From: an uncultured Lachnospiraceae bacterium
GTDB lineage: Bacteria; Bacillota; Clostridia; Lachnospirales; Lachnospiraceae
Assembly: GCA_910578085.1 (NCBI GenBank)
Contig: CAJTPM010000046.1
Span: forward strand, 1-23,820
Length of the DNA: 23,820 nucleotides
Reading direction: 5' to 3'
Shown: positions 6,275 to 14,826 of the stretch, piece by piece
How the letters are laid out: each line of letters starts with the position of its first letter
How positions within the stretch are numbered: position 1 is the first letter of the stretch
Translations under genes and position numbers: made by a program
Notes under the pieces: generated by a model
What the model saw: the letters and a program-made list of their open reading frames with translations, nothing else
Databases searched by the model: none
What the model was told of the DNA's origin: nothing

Positions 6275-6989
6275 TTCGGATGGATGATAATGTGTAGTGG
6301 GAAATATCCGTATCGGATATGGATGGGGTGGAATGCAGCCATGTTTCTTTTTTAACACTAAGGGTGTTTTCCTCAATCAGGATTACCGAGAGGTTGAGGT
6401 TTAGATTTGCCGGTATTTTTCCTAAGTACAGGGCAAATTCTTCCTCGCTTGTGGTAACGAAACTGATTTTTTCTGTTTCTGATACGGATTTAAAAATAAG
6501 GCTGGAATACAAAGAGCTTAATTTACTGCTCATGAGTTCAGGACTTCCATTATATAAGAAATAGAAGTGCCAGTGTGATACTACACCATTTGAAAAGGAT
6601 ACCGACAGATGAAAGCCGGTGTCCTTATTTACCTGATCCATTGTACAAGGAATGCCTAAAGAGGGAAGTGCTGTAAGGATTGTGCCTTGCATGAGCTTCT
6701 TCGCATGATCCGAAAGGGCATTCGGGGCATCAATGGATGAAGAGCCGCTTGCATCAACCGGATAACCGGCAGCCTGTAAAAGCTGTGCATAGGTTACGCC
6801 ATTAGATGCGTGGCTGGCAATGGCTTGTATAGTTGCTATGGAAGGAGGATTTGCCAGCTTATTGTTCAGTATCCGTGAGAAATGCTCCGGCGTTACTTCA
6901 ATCAGTCTGGCAAATTCCTTTTTCTTTGTATTTCCTACTGCACGTAAGACCAGTGCAGCAAATTCCTGTGGATTGTATAACTGGTTCAT
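6270..6989 (-). CDS. HTH regulator with C-terminal unknown domain, divergent from the recombinases
   Basis: The start is ATG 6989, preceded on the minus strand by GGAGGA at 7 nt; upstream in-frame ATGs have no such site. The 239-aa product has an N-terminal phage-repressor-type HTH in about residues 5-75, with EFARLIEVTPEHFSRILNNK as the DNA-reading part. The C-terminal 130 residues form a mixed strand-helix domain that I do not recognise. A protease-type autocleavage motif is not evident. It is transcribed from its own TTGACT-17-TATTAT promoter and faces the recombinase operon across a cluster of TTGATAT half-sites. It is therefore the likely repressor or switch controlling recombinase expression and its own gene. 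Confidence 0.75.
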   Translation of the reverse strand: MNQLYNPQEFAALVLRAVGNTKKKEFARLIEVTPEHFSRILNNKLANPPSIATIQAIASHASNGVTYAQLLQAAGYPVDASGSSSIDAPNALSDHAKKLMQGTILTALPSLGIPCTMDQVNKDTGFHLSVSFSNGVVSHWHFYFLYNGSPELMSSKLSSLYSSLIFKSVSETEKISFVTTSEEEFALYLGKIPANLNLNLSVILIEENTLSVKKETWLHSTPSISDTDISHYTLSSIRI

Positions 6990-7008
6990 AATAGATTCCT
7001 CCGATATT

Positions 7009-7037
7009 ATAATAATCTCTTTGACGTAAAAAGTCAA
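7009..7037 (-). promoter_or_regulatory. Promoter of the leftward HTH gene
   Basis: On the minus strand TTGACT (7037-7032), a 17-bp spacer and TATTAT (7014-7009) lie about 20 bp upstream of the HTH gene start. Confidence 0.65.
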
Positions 7038-7038
7038 T

Positions 7039-7119
7039 TTGATATATTTTCAGATTAAGAAAAAATTGATGTAACTTGATATAAAATATCAATAAATAAT
7101 TGACATATCATATCAAGTT
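7039..7119. promoter_or_regulatory. Operator cluster of TTGATAT half-sites
   Basis: TTGATAT occurs at 7039-7045 and 7076-7082, and its complement ATATCAA at 7086-7092 and 7110-7116. The middle pair forms a perfect palindrome with a 3-nt centre. The second and fourth lie in a 10-bp inverted repeat, AACTTGATAT (7073-7082) and ATATCAAGTT (7110-7119). The last site is inside the spacer of the recombinase promoter and the first abuts the -35 box of the HTH promoter, so one protein could control both. Confidence 0.65.
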
Positions 7120-7128
7120 GTGTATAAT
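7100..7128 (+). promoter_or_regulatory. Consensus sigma-A promoter of the recombinase operon
   Basis: TTGACA (7100-7105), a 17-bp spacer and TATAAT (7123-7128) are perfect consensus boxes 37 bp upstream of the first recombinase start. An operator half-site lies within the spacer, fitting a strong promoter held off by a repressor. Confidence 0.85.
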
Positions 7129-7165
7129 GTGTATTGTGTAGGAAATGAATATTGGAGGTGGTCAG

Positions 7166-8284
7166 ATGAATCCATACACAGTTGAGAAGATACAGGATGG
7201 TTCAGTAATTTACTTCTTTATCCGCTGTATGGAAGATATGTCAATCATGCCACTCCCTACCAAATATCTTACGCATATGACTAAGGCAAGAAAATCTCCC
7301 AATACAGTAAAGCGGACAGCTTTTTCCATTTCGTATTATATGAGTTATCTGGAAGACAAGGGCGTGATGCTTGGGGAGGTATCGGAACTTGCTTACAGTG
7401 AGCAGCATACACACTTTACAGAATTTCTGTATTGGTTAAAGAATGGCAATCACAATGGGGAAAAAGAAAGGAAACAGCCGAGTAATTTCACTTGCAATAC
7501 TTATCTCAGGGATGTGTTCGGATGGTTCACGTTTTTGGAACTGGAATATGAGCAGTTCCATGATTTGAAAGTATTATCTTCCAGAGTGGTATCCTTTTCA
7601 AATAATGTAGGTGTCAGATTCTCTGTCACTTGCCGCACCTTTAAGGGATATTTTAAAGAGGATGAGCATATCGGGCGTACCATTGAAAAGGACAGCATCA
7701 TTACGCTGCTTGAAGCGTGTGTGAACTGCCGTGACCAGCTGATGCTTTTGCTGTTATCTGAAACAGGTTTCCGCATTGGGGAAATTCTTGGCATCAGATA
7801 TACGCAGGATATTGATTACAACAAGCGAACCATCAGGGTTATGTACCGTGAGGATAATGATAATTTTGCAAGAGCCAAAAATGCAGAGTACCGAAGGGCT
7901 AAGATAAGTCAGGATACATTTGACATCCTGATGTACTATCTGGCAGAAAACAGGAAACTTTTAAAAGATGGCGATTATCTGTTTATCAATCTGACCGGAG
8001 AAAATATTGGGGAACCGGAAAATGTGAATACGGTCTATGCAATGTTAAACCGTTTGGAAGATAAGACCGGAATCAAGGCTACGCCCCATATGCTTAGACA
8101 TTATTTCGCAAATGAAAGACGTAAAAGCGGCTGGGACCTGCCTTTGATTTCTAAAGCACTGGGGCATAAGCATATCAGTACAACGGAGAGTTATCTGAAT
8201 TTAGATGCAGATGAGCTTAGTCAGGCAACAGATGAGTATTACAGTCAGAATAAGGCATTATTTATGGTAGATAAATTGATATAA
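7166..8284 (+). CDS. Tyrosine recombinase 1, TnpA-like (Tn554 family)
   Basis: I start at ATG 7166, where GGAGGT lies 6 nt upstream; ATG 7145 would include that site in the coding region. The 372-aa product is a tyrosine recombinase of the lambda integrase superfamily. It has an N-terminal SAM-like core-binding domain (about 1-160) and a catalytic domain with TGFRIGE (Arg203), HMLRH (His308 and Arg311) and LGHKHISTTESY (His334, nucleophile Tyr343). The catalytic residues seen are all present, so it should be active. The length is close to Tn554 TnpA (361 aa). It cuts and rejoins DNA at the element ends together with the next recombinases. It is the first gene of a tightly packed four-gene operon. 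Confidence 0.9.
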   Translation: MNPYTVEKIQDGSVIYFFIRCMEDMSIMPLPTKYLTHMTKARKSPNTVKRTAFSISYYMSYLEDKGVMLGEVSELAYSEQHTHFTEFLYWLKNGNHNGEKERKQPSNFTCNTYLRDVFGWFTFLELEYEQFHDLKVLSSRVVSFSNNVGVRFSVTCRTFKGYFKEDEHIGRTIEKDSIITLLEACVNCRDQLMLLLLSETGFRIGEILGIRYTQDIDYNKRTIRVMYREDNDNFARAKNAEYRRAKISQDTFDILMYYLAENRKLLKDGDYLFINLTGENIGEPENVNTVYAMLNRLEDKTGIKATPHMLRHYFANERRKSGWDLPLISKALGHKHISTTESYLNLDADELSQATDEYYSQNKALFMVDKLI

Positions 8285-8297
8285 GGGGGTGTTGCTG

Positions 8298-10268
8298 ATG
8301 GTTGCGTTACGCATATTGCAGTTTGATATGGCTGCCCGGATAGCAGAGCTGGATGAACAGCTGAATGCGTGTAGCAATGTGCAGGGCAGGCAAAGGGCAG
8401 TTGTCAGGGAGTTCCTCTTACAGCAGGGCATTTATTCCGTAGAGGATATTACGGATGAAGTCAAACAGGATTTCAGGGCTTATATCAATCTGAAGCAGAA
8501 CTTTTCTGCTACACAGAAAAAATTGTATGGAACGTCTTTGGAAGTGATTGAGTTTTCCCATTATGCACCATTGCATGAGGAATTTTTAAAAGAGTTAGAG
8601 GATGGAAGAAAGCAGGACTGCAACATCAGAAAAGCGGAAACTTACCTTTTATCACATGGGATTACAAGTACAGACCAGATAACTTATGAGGTCAGGGAAA
8701 AATATGAAGATTACCTCAAAGCCTATGTGCCGGAAACAAAGATAATGGAAATGGTAAAAGTGCTTGACAATATGAAATTGGCCGCCATCAGGCGTGAATG
8801 CGAAAAAGCGACATTTAAGGAAAGAAAGTTGGCTTATAACGGCGGCAAGATATTCCTTTTGTACCATCCGGATTATGAAATGGCAATGACGTTTTACTAT
8901 ATAAGAGATAAGAGAGAGCTGCTGTTTGATTTTTCCTTACCGGCAAAAGGACAGGTTAAGTATCAGATATTTCATATGCTTAATTATATTTTAGAGAATG
9001 AAAAAGATTGGAAACAGAGAAGGGAACGGTTCATAGTTCCGCTAAAGCTCCTGTATCAGTTCTGCGTTGATCAGGACATAGAGGATTTGGAACGGCTGGA
9101 AGAAAAGGATATTGAAGACTTTTGTGAGGTATTGGATGGATTAGAGGTTGATAAGGCTGATATTTATATCCAGATTGTGGATAACATAAGGAAGTTCCTG
9201 TTTTTAAGGGCAAGAAAAACAAATTGGGATGCAAATGTGTGGTACATGGAGCGTTTTAATCTGCAAAGTGACCGAATGAATCCGGCTAACCCAGTGGTGC
9301 GTATCCCGTTCATGCAGGTGCATGACTTGGAAAATCGTAAGTATCTGCAAGGGTTTATGCAGTATATGATAGGTGTCACTTCACTTGCCATAGGAAATAT
9401 CCGCAGCCAGTTTTACAGGGTGTCGGGGTTCATGGAATACTGTGATGCTAAAAAATTATCCGTACATTCATTGACGGCAAAGGATATGGATGCCTATATG
9501 AGGCATATTGACTATGACATATTGCCGGCTACCTATAACGCTAAAGTGGCTGATATATATAAGTTTTTTCGGTATATGGTGGTTAAGGGCTATATAAAAA
9601 AAGTTCCGTTCAATATGGAATATTATCTAAAGAATGTGGTTCCTGTTCATCATGACAGAGCAGTACCGGAGGAAACCGTGAAAAAGATGCTTGCGAATCT
9701 GCAGCATTTCCCGGAGCATTTAAGGCTCATGTATCTGCATTTGTGGTGTCTGGGACTTAGGATCAATGAAGTATGTACCATAAAAGGGAATGCTTACTAT
9801 GAAATGAAAGGGGACACATGGATACGGCTGTATCAAAATAAAATGAAAGCAGAAAAGACCATACCTATACCTAACACACTTTACTATATGATGAAACAGT
9901 ATATAGGGAAAATGCACACAGCCTCGGATGCGTATGTATTCCAGAATGAAAAGGGTGGTGCATACAAATGTGGAACATTTAAGAAGCAGATGGTGGATAA
10001 GTGTAAGGAATTAGGGATTGATTGTGGAGATTATGTTTTTCGCCCCCATGATTACAGGCACAGCATCAGTACAGCAATGTATGATAATGGAACATCCCTG
10101 CAGGCTATCCGTGATTTCTTGGGGCATAAGTCAGAGGAAATGACAAAGCAGTATGTAGATTATTTGCCGGATAAGATTGATAAAGCAAACGAAAAATATT
10201 TCAGTAAAAATGAGAACAGTATTGCAAAAGCAGTACGGAAAGGGGGCGGCAATGGAAATGAAAATTAG
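8298..10268 (+). CDS. Tyrosine recombinase 2, TnpB-like (Tn554 family)
   Basis: ATG 8298 follows AAGGGGG at 8 nt, 13 bp after the first recombinase stop; GTG 8289 overlaps that site. The 656-aa product matches the unusually long TnpB of Tn554 (630 aa). The first 350 or so residues are a long helical N-terminal region with a repeated-looking arrangement. The catalytic domain follows, with LGLRINE (Arg488), HDYRH (His584, Arg587) and LGHKSEEMTKQY (His610, Tyr619). All catalytic residues are in place. The C-terminus overlaps the start of the third recombinase, implying translational coupling. Confidence 0.9.
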   Translation: MVALRILQFDMAARIAELDEQLNACSNVQGRQRAVVREFLLQQGIYSVEDITDEVKQDFRAYINLKQNFSATQKKLYGTSLEVIEFSHYAPLHEEFLKELEDGRKQDCNIRKAETYLLSHGITSTDQITYEVREKYEDYLKAYVPETKIMEMVKVLDNMKLAAIRRECEKATFKERKLAYNGGKIFLLYHPDYEMAMTFYYIRDKRELLFDFSLPAKGQVKYQIFHMLNYILENEKDWKQRRERFIVPLKLLYQFCVDQDIEDLERLEEKDIEDFCEVLDGLEVDKADIYIQIVDNIRKFLFLRARKTNWDANVWYMERFNLQSDRMNPANPVVRIPFMQVHDLENRKYLQGFMQYMIGVTSLAIGNIRSQFYRVSGFMEYCDAKKLSVHSLTAKDMDAYMRHIDYDILPATYNAKVADIYKFFRYMVVKGYIKKVPFNMEYYLKNVVPVHHDRAVPEETVKKMLANLQHFPEHLRLMYLHLWCLGLRINEVCTIKGNAYYEMKGDTWIRLYQNKMKAEKTIPIPNTLYYMMKQYIGKMHTASDAYVFQNEKGGAYKCGTFKKQMVDKCKELGIDCGDYVFRPHDYRHSISTAMYDNGTSLQAIRDFLGHKSEEMTKQYVDYLPDKIDKANEKYFSKNENSIAKAVRKGGGNGNEN

Positions 10269-11739
10269 GCTTGGGGATTTGCCAAACTATGAAAAAGCGG
10301 ATACATCCGAAGGTTCACTTGCTTACAAGGTTAGAAATAATCATTTTCATATTGATAAGCTACCTACCAGAGGACTGCAGAAAGAGTTTTTTGATTTTAT
10401 CATGCATAGGGCAACGGTTATTACATTCCTTAGCATGAGATCTGATTTAGGACAGTTCGGTGTGGTATGTCAGTTCTTGTCTGACAGATTTTCAGATATG
10501 GAAAGTCTGCTAGAGCAGTCAGAAGACACATTGGTAAAAGAAATGAAAAAATGGCTGATGAAAAATGGCAGGTCAGTGACAAGCAGAAAGACTTCCAAAC
10601 GCATGAATAAAGACAAAATGAATGAAAGCGTTTATGTACGCTATCTCCGTAAGGCATATAAATTTCTCGAACCGGAAGACAACAGACCGGAAAGGGAAAA
10701 GGATGTATGGAGATTGGATAAACTGGGGCTGATGCTGACAGATAATCCTATCAAAAATACGGAAACATTGAATTTCACAAAAATCCATCAGGACGGTATC
10801 AGGCAGGAAGTTAAGGATGCATTTTATATGGAATTGCAGACAAGGGCAGTGGGTACGGTATGTGCAGAGCTTGTGGCAGTGAACCGTTTTTGCTCCTATC
10901 TTGCAGAAAACTTTGCGGAAGTACATTCTCTTGCAGATGTGGATAGGGAAGTGGTGGAAAGTTATATTATTTATCTGAACACAGAAGCCGTTGATAGGCA
11001 GTCTTACCGTTCAGATGTATTTCATCTAAAATCTGTCATGGATTTGGTAGGGCGGATGATAGGAAAGACGGAGTTGTGCAATCTGTTTTTATTATCGGAT
11101 ATTCCAAAACAAGCGGAAAAACTGTATAAGGCATATTCGGATGCAGAACTTATCAGATTAAATAGTGCAATTGTTGAAGTGGATGTGCAGGTGGCAAGGG
11201 CGTTGGTTCTTCATCAAATGTTAGGTACACGAATTTCTGATACGCTAACGCTGATGCAGGATTGTGTATATGAAAAAGACGGTAAGCTGATGATTAAGAT
11301 ATATCAGATAAAAAGCCGTAGATCGTATCATAAGACAATCAATGAGGATGTGGCTGCTATTATCAATGCGGCTACAGCCTACACTAAAGAGCATTTCCCG
11401 GATAGTTCCTATGTATTTGCTCATGATAAAGATGCCGGCCGCCCTATGTCATATACAAAGGTGCAATACCAGCTCATGGCGATTATCAGTGAGAGAGATT
11501 TAAGGGATGATAACGGAGAACTGTTTGGCGTTGGGACTCATATTTTCCGGCATACATATGGAAAGAAACTTACAGATATGCACGTGGATGATGCCAAAAT
11601 AGCAAAGCTGCTGGGACACGCAAATACTTCATCAGTAAAATATTATCGTAAGATGTCAAATACCCAGTTGGCAGATGAAACAAAAGAAATCCGGCAGAGC
11701 ATGGATGAAATCTTACAAAACTTGATAAAGGGGTGGTAA
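10252..11739 (+). CDS. Tyrosine recombinase 3, extra recombinase before TnpC
   Basis: ATG 10252 is preceded by AGGGGG at 5 nt and overlaps the previous gene by 17 bp; the frame is open further upstream but only inside that gene. The 495-aa product is a third tyrosine recombinase with LGTRISDT (Arg327), HIFRH (His430, Arg433) and LGHANTSSVKYY (His456, Tyr465). The N-terminal 300 residues include a core-binding domain. Tn554 itself has only two recombinases, so this gene is extra, although three-recombinase modules (RIT elements) are known. Its size differs from typical RIT members. It may provide a second strand-exchange subunit or site specificity. Confidence 0.9.
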   Translation: MEMKIRLGDLPNYEKADTSEGSLAYKVRNNHFHIDKLPTRGLQKEFFDFIMHRATVITFLSMRSDLGQFGVVCQFLSDRFSDMESLLEQSEDTLVKEMKKWLMKNGRSVTSRKTSKRMNKDKMNESVYVRYLRKAYKFLEPEDNRPEREKDVWRLDKLGLMLTDNPIKNTETLNFTKIHQDGIRQEVKDAFYMELQTRAVGTVCAELVAVNRFCSYLAENFAEVHSLADVDREVVESYIIYLNTEAVDRQSYRSDVFHLKSVMDLVGRMIGKTELCNLFLLSDIPKQAEKLYKAYSDAELIRLNSAIVEVDVQVARALVLHQMLGTRISDTLTLMQDCVYEKDGKLMIKIYQIKSRRSYHKTINEDVAAIINAATAYTKEHFPDSSYVFAHDKDAGRPMSYTKVQYQLMAIISERDLRDDNGELFGVGTHIFRHTYGKKLTDMHVDDAKIAKLLGHANTSSVKYYRKMSNTQLADETKEIRQSMDEILQNLIKGW

Positions 11740-11741
11740 TC

Positions 11742-12131
11742 GTGACTAAGTATGACAGAATGGTTGCCACAAACAAGGCAACGAGTATAGCAAAGATTGA
11801 GAAAGCAAAAGCCGAGATTGCAAAGATGTTATCTGAAAACATTCAGGTAACAGTTGGAGAGTTGGTAAAACGAACCGGATTATCCAGAGGGTTCTTTTAT
11901 AAAAATGAGGAAGTCAGTAAAGCGTTGGAAAATGCAAGGGACTTACAAGATGGGAAAGCCTATTCCAAACCTCAAAAAGTAATTCTTGATAAGGCAATGG
12001 ATAAGCAGTTGCAGATATTACAGCAACAGATTGAAAAACTCAAAAGTGAGAATGGCAGCTTGACCAAAAAGAATCAGGACTTACAAAAGGCATTAAACAA
12101 AAAGGATTTAAACTTCATCAAAAATCTATAA
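11742..12131 (+). CDS. TnpC-like coiled-coil accessory protein (DUF6262-like)
   Basis: GTG 11742 follows AAGGGG at 8 nt and lies 2 bp after the third recombinase stop, so it ends the operon. The 129-aa product is close in length to Tn554 TnpC (125 aa). An N-terminal helical part includes VGELVKRTGLSRGFFYKN, which looks like a helix-turn-helix. The C-terminal half (about 85-125) is a strong coiled coil with repeating Leu/Ile and Gln/Lys. TnpC of Tn554 affects orientation and efficiency of transposition; a similar helper role is inferred. Confidence 0.8.
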   Translation: MTKYDRMVATNKATSIAKIEKAKAEIAKMLSENIQVTVGELVKRTGLSRGFFYKNEEVSKALENARDLQDGKAYSKPQKVILDKAMDKQLQILQQQIEKLKSENGSLTKKNQDLQKALNKKDLNFIKNL

Positions 12132-12341
12132 ATTCTGTTATTCAGTTCTAAAGTTCATACAGTATATACAGTGTGTATCGTGTTGAAACCCTTGATAACA
12201 CTGCATTTGAAATCCCATAGTAAATATATTTGTGGTGTTAATTGGCCTTGTGATTATCTTCAAAAAACAACTGACAAAGATTGTAAACGATATCTTCTCG
12301 AAAATATCATCTCAGAGCAGCAGTATTTAAAATAAACAAAT
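12132..12341. other. Gene-free right end of the island
   Basis: This 210-bp AT-rich stretch has no ORF. It contains small imperfect hairpins (GTGTT/AACAC near 12180-12202 and GATAT/ATATC near 12288-12308). No clear terminator or terminal repeat was found. It probably contains the right attachment site of the mobile unit. Confidence 0.4.
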
Positions 12342-13817
12342 ATGAAAATGGGAAAAGCGGGGAAAGTAAAAGCATATCTGACAGTTTATATGACGCTTTC
12401 TCTTACGGTATTGCTTGCGGTTGTCATGGTACTTCTTACAGGAGTAAAAAAGAATACTATTCGTATGGAGGAAGAACTTGCGCTGAATACGGCGGGAAAT
12501 TCGGCGCTTGCGGAATATGATCAGGAACTTTTCAGACAATATGATCTCTTTTTTATAGATACTTCCTATGGAACCGATCATGCGAGAACGGAAAAGATCG
12601 GCGATCATGTAATGAATTACGCCAATAAAAATCTGGAAAATACAAAGCTGTTTGAAAGTAAAATGATTTGTGCAGATATACAGGAAGTGGAACTCGCAAC
12701 GGACAACGGAGGCGAGGTTTTAAAACAGCAAATTATAGACTATGAAAAAAATTATTTTGGGATAGAAGCGCTGGAACAGCTGTTTTCGGATTATAAGTGG
12801 TCAGAAACTGAAGAGATCGGAGAAGAGGAACTGATTCAAAAGCGGGATGAAAATGCGGACAAACTTTCTAAAGAGAAACCACCGGTCAGGACTGTAGAGA
12901 AGGAAAGATATCATGAAGAATCCGGGGAAATGGAAATTTATGAAGAAAAGGAAGAGGTATCGATTGAAGATCCGGCGGCTTATGTGAATGAACTCAGGAA
13001 GCGGGGAATATTAAGTCTGGTGGTGGATGATACATCAAAAATTTCCGGAAAGGCCATACGTCCGGAGGAATATGTTTCCCATCGCAGTGATCTTTTACAA
13101 GGAACAGGACTTTTGCAGGAACGAAAAAAAGAAATCTCTTTCCTTGGGAAAAGCGAAGAAAAGATACTTTTGAATGCTTACATTTTCCAGAAGTACGGGT
13201 ATTACGGACGGGCAAAGGAAAATGGAGCGCTGGAGTATCAAGTAGAGTATCTGCTTGGAAACAAAGGATCGGACATAGAAAATTTAAGAGTCGTGGTGCG
13301 AAAATTAGTTTTGCTCCGGGAAGCGGCGAATGCAGTGTATCTGTATGGAGATGTCACAAAAAAAGCGGAAATATCGGCAATGGCAGCATCAGTCTCTGCA
13401 GTAACGTTAGCTCCTTATCTGCAGCCGTTGCTGGAGACATCCATTCTCTTTGCGTGGGCCTACATAGAAAGTATTCAGGATGTAAAACTGCTTTTGGATG
13501 GTGGAAAAGTCCCAATTTTGAAAACAGTGTCGGACTGGCAGACCGATCTGGACAGCATATTGAATTTTGCAGGCGCTTCTGTCAGCAGAGAAGAGACTCA
13601 AGGACTTACCTATCAGCAGTATCTGTCGGTACTACTGTTAGCGGAACAGGATAAAGAATTGCTGCCGCCAATGATGGATGTGATGGAGATGGACATCCGA
13701 AAAACAATATATCATGAGAATTTCCGGATGGATGGGTGTGCCAGTGGATTTCGGATTGCGGCGGAATTTGAGGACAGCAGTGGAAACTGCTCGTTTCTCA
13801 GGTCTTATTATTACTGA
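12342..13817 (+). CDS. DUF5702-like membrane-anchored protein of the Tad-type pilus locus
   Basis: The 491-aa product has a basic N-terminus, one membrane helix at about residues 10-33 and a long extracellular region. It includes an early AEYDQELFRQYDLFFIDTSY segment that I associate with DUF5702 proteins of clostridial pilus loci, and it ends with a Cys-containing C-terminus. The neighbours (two TadE-like proteins, a prepilin peptidase) support a pilus or cell-envelope role. No ribosome site precedes ATG 12342 or ATG 12348, and the island ends directly upstream. The original leader may therefore have been lost and translation reduced. Base composition changes to less AT-rich from this gene on. 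Confidence 0.7.
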   Translation: MKMGKAGKVKAYLTVYMTLSLTVLLAVVMVLLTGVKKNTIRMEEELALNTAGNSALAEYDQELFRQYDLFFIDTSYGTDHARTEKIGDHVMNYANKNLENTKLFESKMICADIQEVELATDNGGEVLKQQIIDYEKNYFGIEALEQLFSDYKWSETEEIGEEELIQKRDENADKLSKEKPPVRTVEKERYHEESGEMEIYEEKEEVSIEDPAAYVNELRKRGILSLVVDDTSKISGKAIRPEEYVSHRSDLLQGTGLLQERKKEISFLGKSEEKILLNAYIFQKYGYYGRAKENGALEYQVEYLLGNKGSDIENLRVVVRKLVLLREAANAVYLYGDVTKKAEISAMAASVSAVTLAPYLQPLLETSILFAWAYIESIQDVKLLLDGGKVPILKTVSDWQTDLDSILNFAGASVSREETQGLTYQQYLSVLLLAEQDKELLPPMMDVMEMDIRKTIYHENFRMDGCASGFRIAAEFEDSSGNCSFLRSYYY

Positions 13818-13962
13818 AAAGAGAGTGGACAACAGCGGCTTTTTGTATCAACTTTTATAGAAAAATAAAATAATAACAACAATAAAATTCTCTCCGGGCA
13901 CGGCCTATGTTTTTGTAAAATTCCCCAATGATGCAAAAGGCTGCTGTTGTCTGCTCTCTTTT
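13817..13962. repeat. Long inverted-repeat element with 29-nt arms
   Basis: Arms 13817-13845 and 13934-13962 pair over all 29 positions if four G-U wobbles are allowed. An inner section (13851-13867 with about 13906-13922) also pairs partly. The element begins on the last base of the DUF5702-like stop codon and ends 19 bp before the next gene. It is either a small non-autonomous insertion (MITE-like) or a structured RNA controlling the downstream genes. Confidence 0.7.
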
Positions 13963-13981
13963 ATCAGACTGAAACTTTAAA

Positions 13982-14812
13982 ATGGATAGCGATATGAAAC
14001 AAATTAAAAGTAAAAAAACAATAAGAGCGGTAATGACTGTTGAGGCCTCTCTGATTTTGCCAATATTTATGATGCTGCTTATGAATCTGCTTTCTGTCAT
14101 AGAAGTATATCGGATCCACAGCAGTGTTGCGACAAGTTTGTGGGAGGAGGGCAGAGAGACAGCAAAAAATTTGTTCCTGAGAGATGCGGCAGAGGAGATA
14201 GTGGACGTGCCGGAGAAAATGAATGGTATACAGTTGGGGACTCTTTTTACTTCACTTTCCACACAGAATAAGATTCTGAAAAATCTGAAAAGCTTTCCGG
14301 TCTGGGAGAAGATTGTTGCCGGAGGAAGGGCGGGATTCCTGGTATCAGGAGAACAGGGGGAGGATGGTACAGTGCAGATAAACTGCAGATATCGAATACA
14401 CCCATTGTTTAAATCGTTTACACCTGTGACAAGAGAGCTGGAAAATCATTACTATGGACATGCCTGGGTTGGATATATCCATGATGGTAGTGCGGAAGCG
14501 CAGGAGGAAGTATATGTCTATATTACAGAAACTGGGACTGTATATCACAGAAACAGGAGCTGCAGCTATTTGAATCCCAGTATTCAATGTGTACAGGAGG
14601 GAGAAATAGAAAGTCTCAGAAATAAAAGCGGTGGTGCCTATTATGCCTGCAGGCTTTGTGATGCGTCTCAGAAAGCCGGAAATTATTATATAACAGATTA
14701 TGGGGCAAATTATCATAAAAGTATTGGATGCTCCGGACTTAAACGGACAGTTTATGCAGTGAAATTGAAGGAAGTGGATGGAAGAGGTGCGTGCAGTAAA
14801 TGCGGCGGATGA
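13982..14812 (+). CDS. TadE-like pilus protein with tandem Cys/His repeats
   Basis: The 276-aa product starts with a TadE-type segment: MTVEASLILPIFMMLL (about 18-33), the Thr-Val-Glu-Ala signature before a membrane helix, with Glu at the position expected for a pseudopilin-like protein. The C-terminal 100 residues hold two repeats of about 45 residues, each with YH, four residues, C, two residues, L, and a later CxxC (CRLC, CSKC). These are likely metal sites or disulfides outside the cell. ATG 13982 has no clear ribosome site; ATG 13994 is an alternative. The downstream peptidase gene is adjacent. Confidence 0.75.
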   Translation: MDSDMKQIKSKKTIRAVMTVEASLILPIFMMLLMNLLSVIEVYRIHSSVATSLWEEGRETAKNLFLRDAAEEIVDVPEKMNGIQLGTLFTSLSTQNKILKNLKSFPVWEKIVAGGRAGFLVSGEQGEDGTVQINCRYRIHPLFKSFTPVTRELENHYYGHAWVGYIHDGSAEAQEEVYVYITETGTVYHRNRSCSYLNPSIQCVQEGEIESLRNKSGGAYYACRLCDASQKAGNYYITDYGANYHKSIGCSGLKRTVYAVKLKEVDGRGACSKCGG

Positions 14813-14826
14813 GAAAGGAGAAACTT

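Larger units (their letters stand above)
1..12341. mobile_element. Putative Tn554-like mobile island (left end outside window)
   Basis: The segment ends with a recombinase operon (three tyrosine recombinases plus a TnpC-like protein) that stops 210 bp before an unrelated pilus locus. To its left are accessory genes of mixed composition: a very AT-rich GTPase pair, a SpoVG-domain protein, two Cro/C1-type regulators, a lipoprotein and structured non-coding DNA. The right boundary is inferred to lie between the TnpC-like stop (12131) and the DUF5702-like start (12342). No terminal repeat or target duplication could be found because the left end is not in view. It could also be two elements side by side: a relic of an integrative conjugative element carrying the SpoVG and lipoprotein genes, plus the Tn554-like unit from about 6.2 kb. 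Confidence 0.5.

Noticed and set aside
12132..12341. Terminal inverted repeats of the island
   Set aside because: Only short imperfect hairpins were seen and the left end is outside the window, so no matching ends can be claimed.
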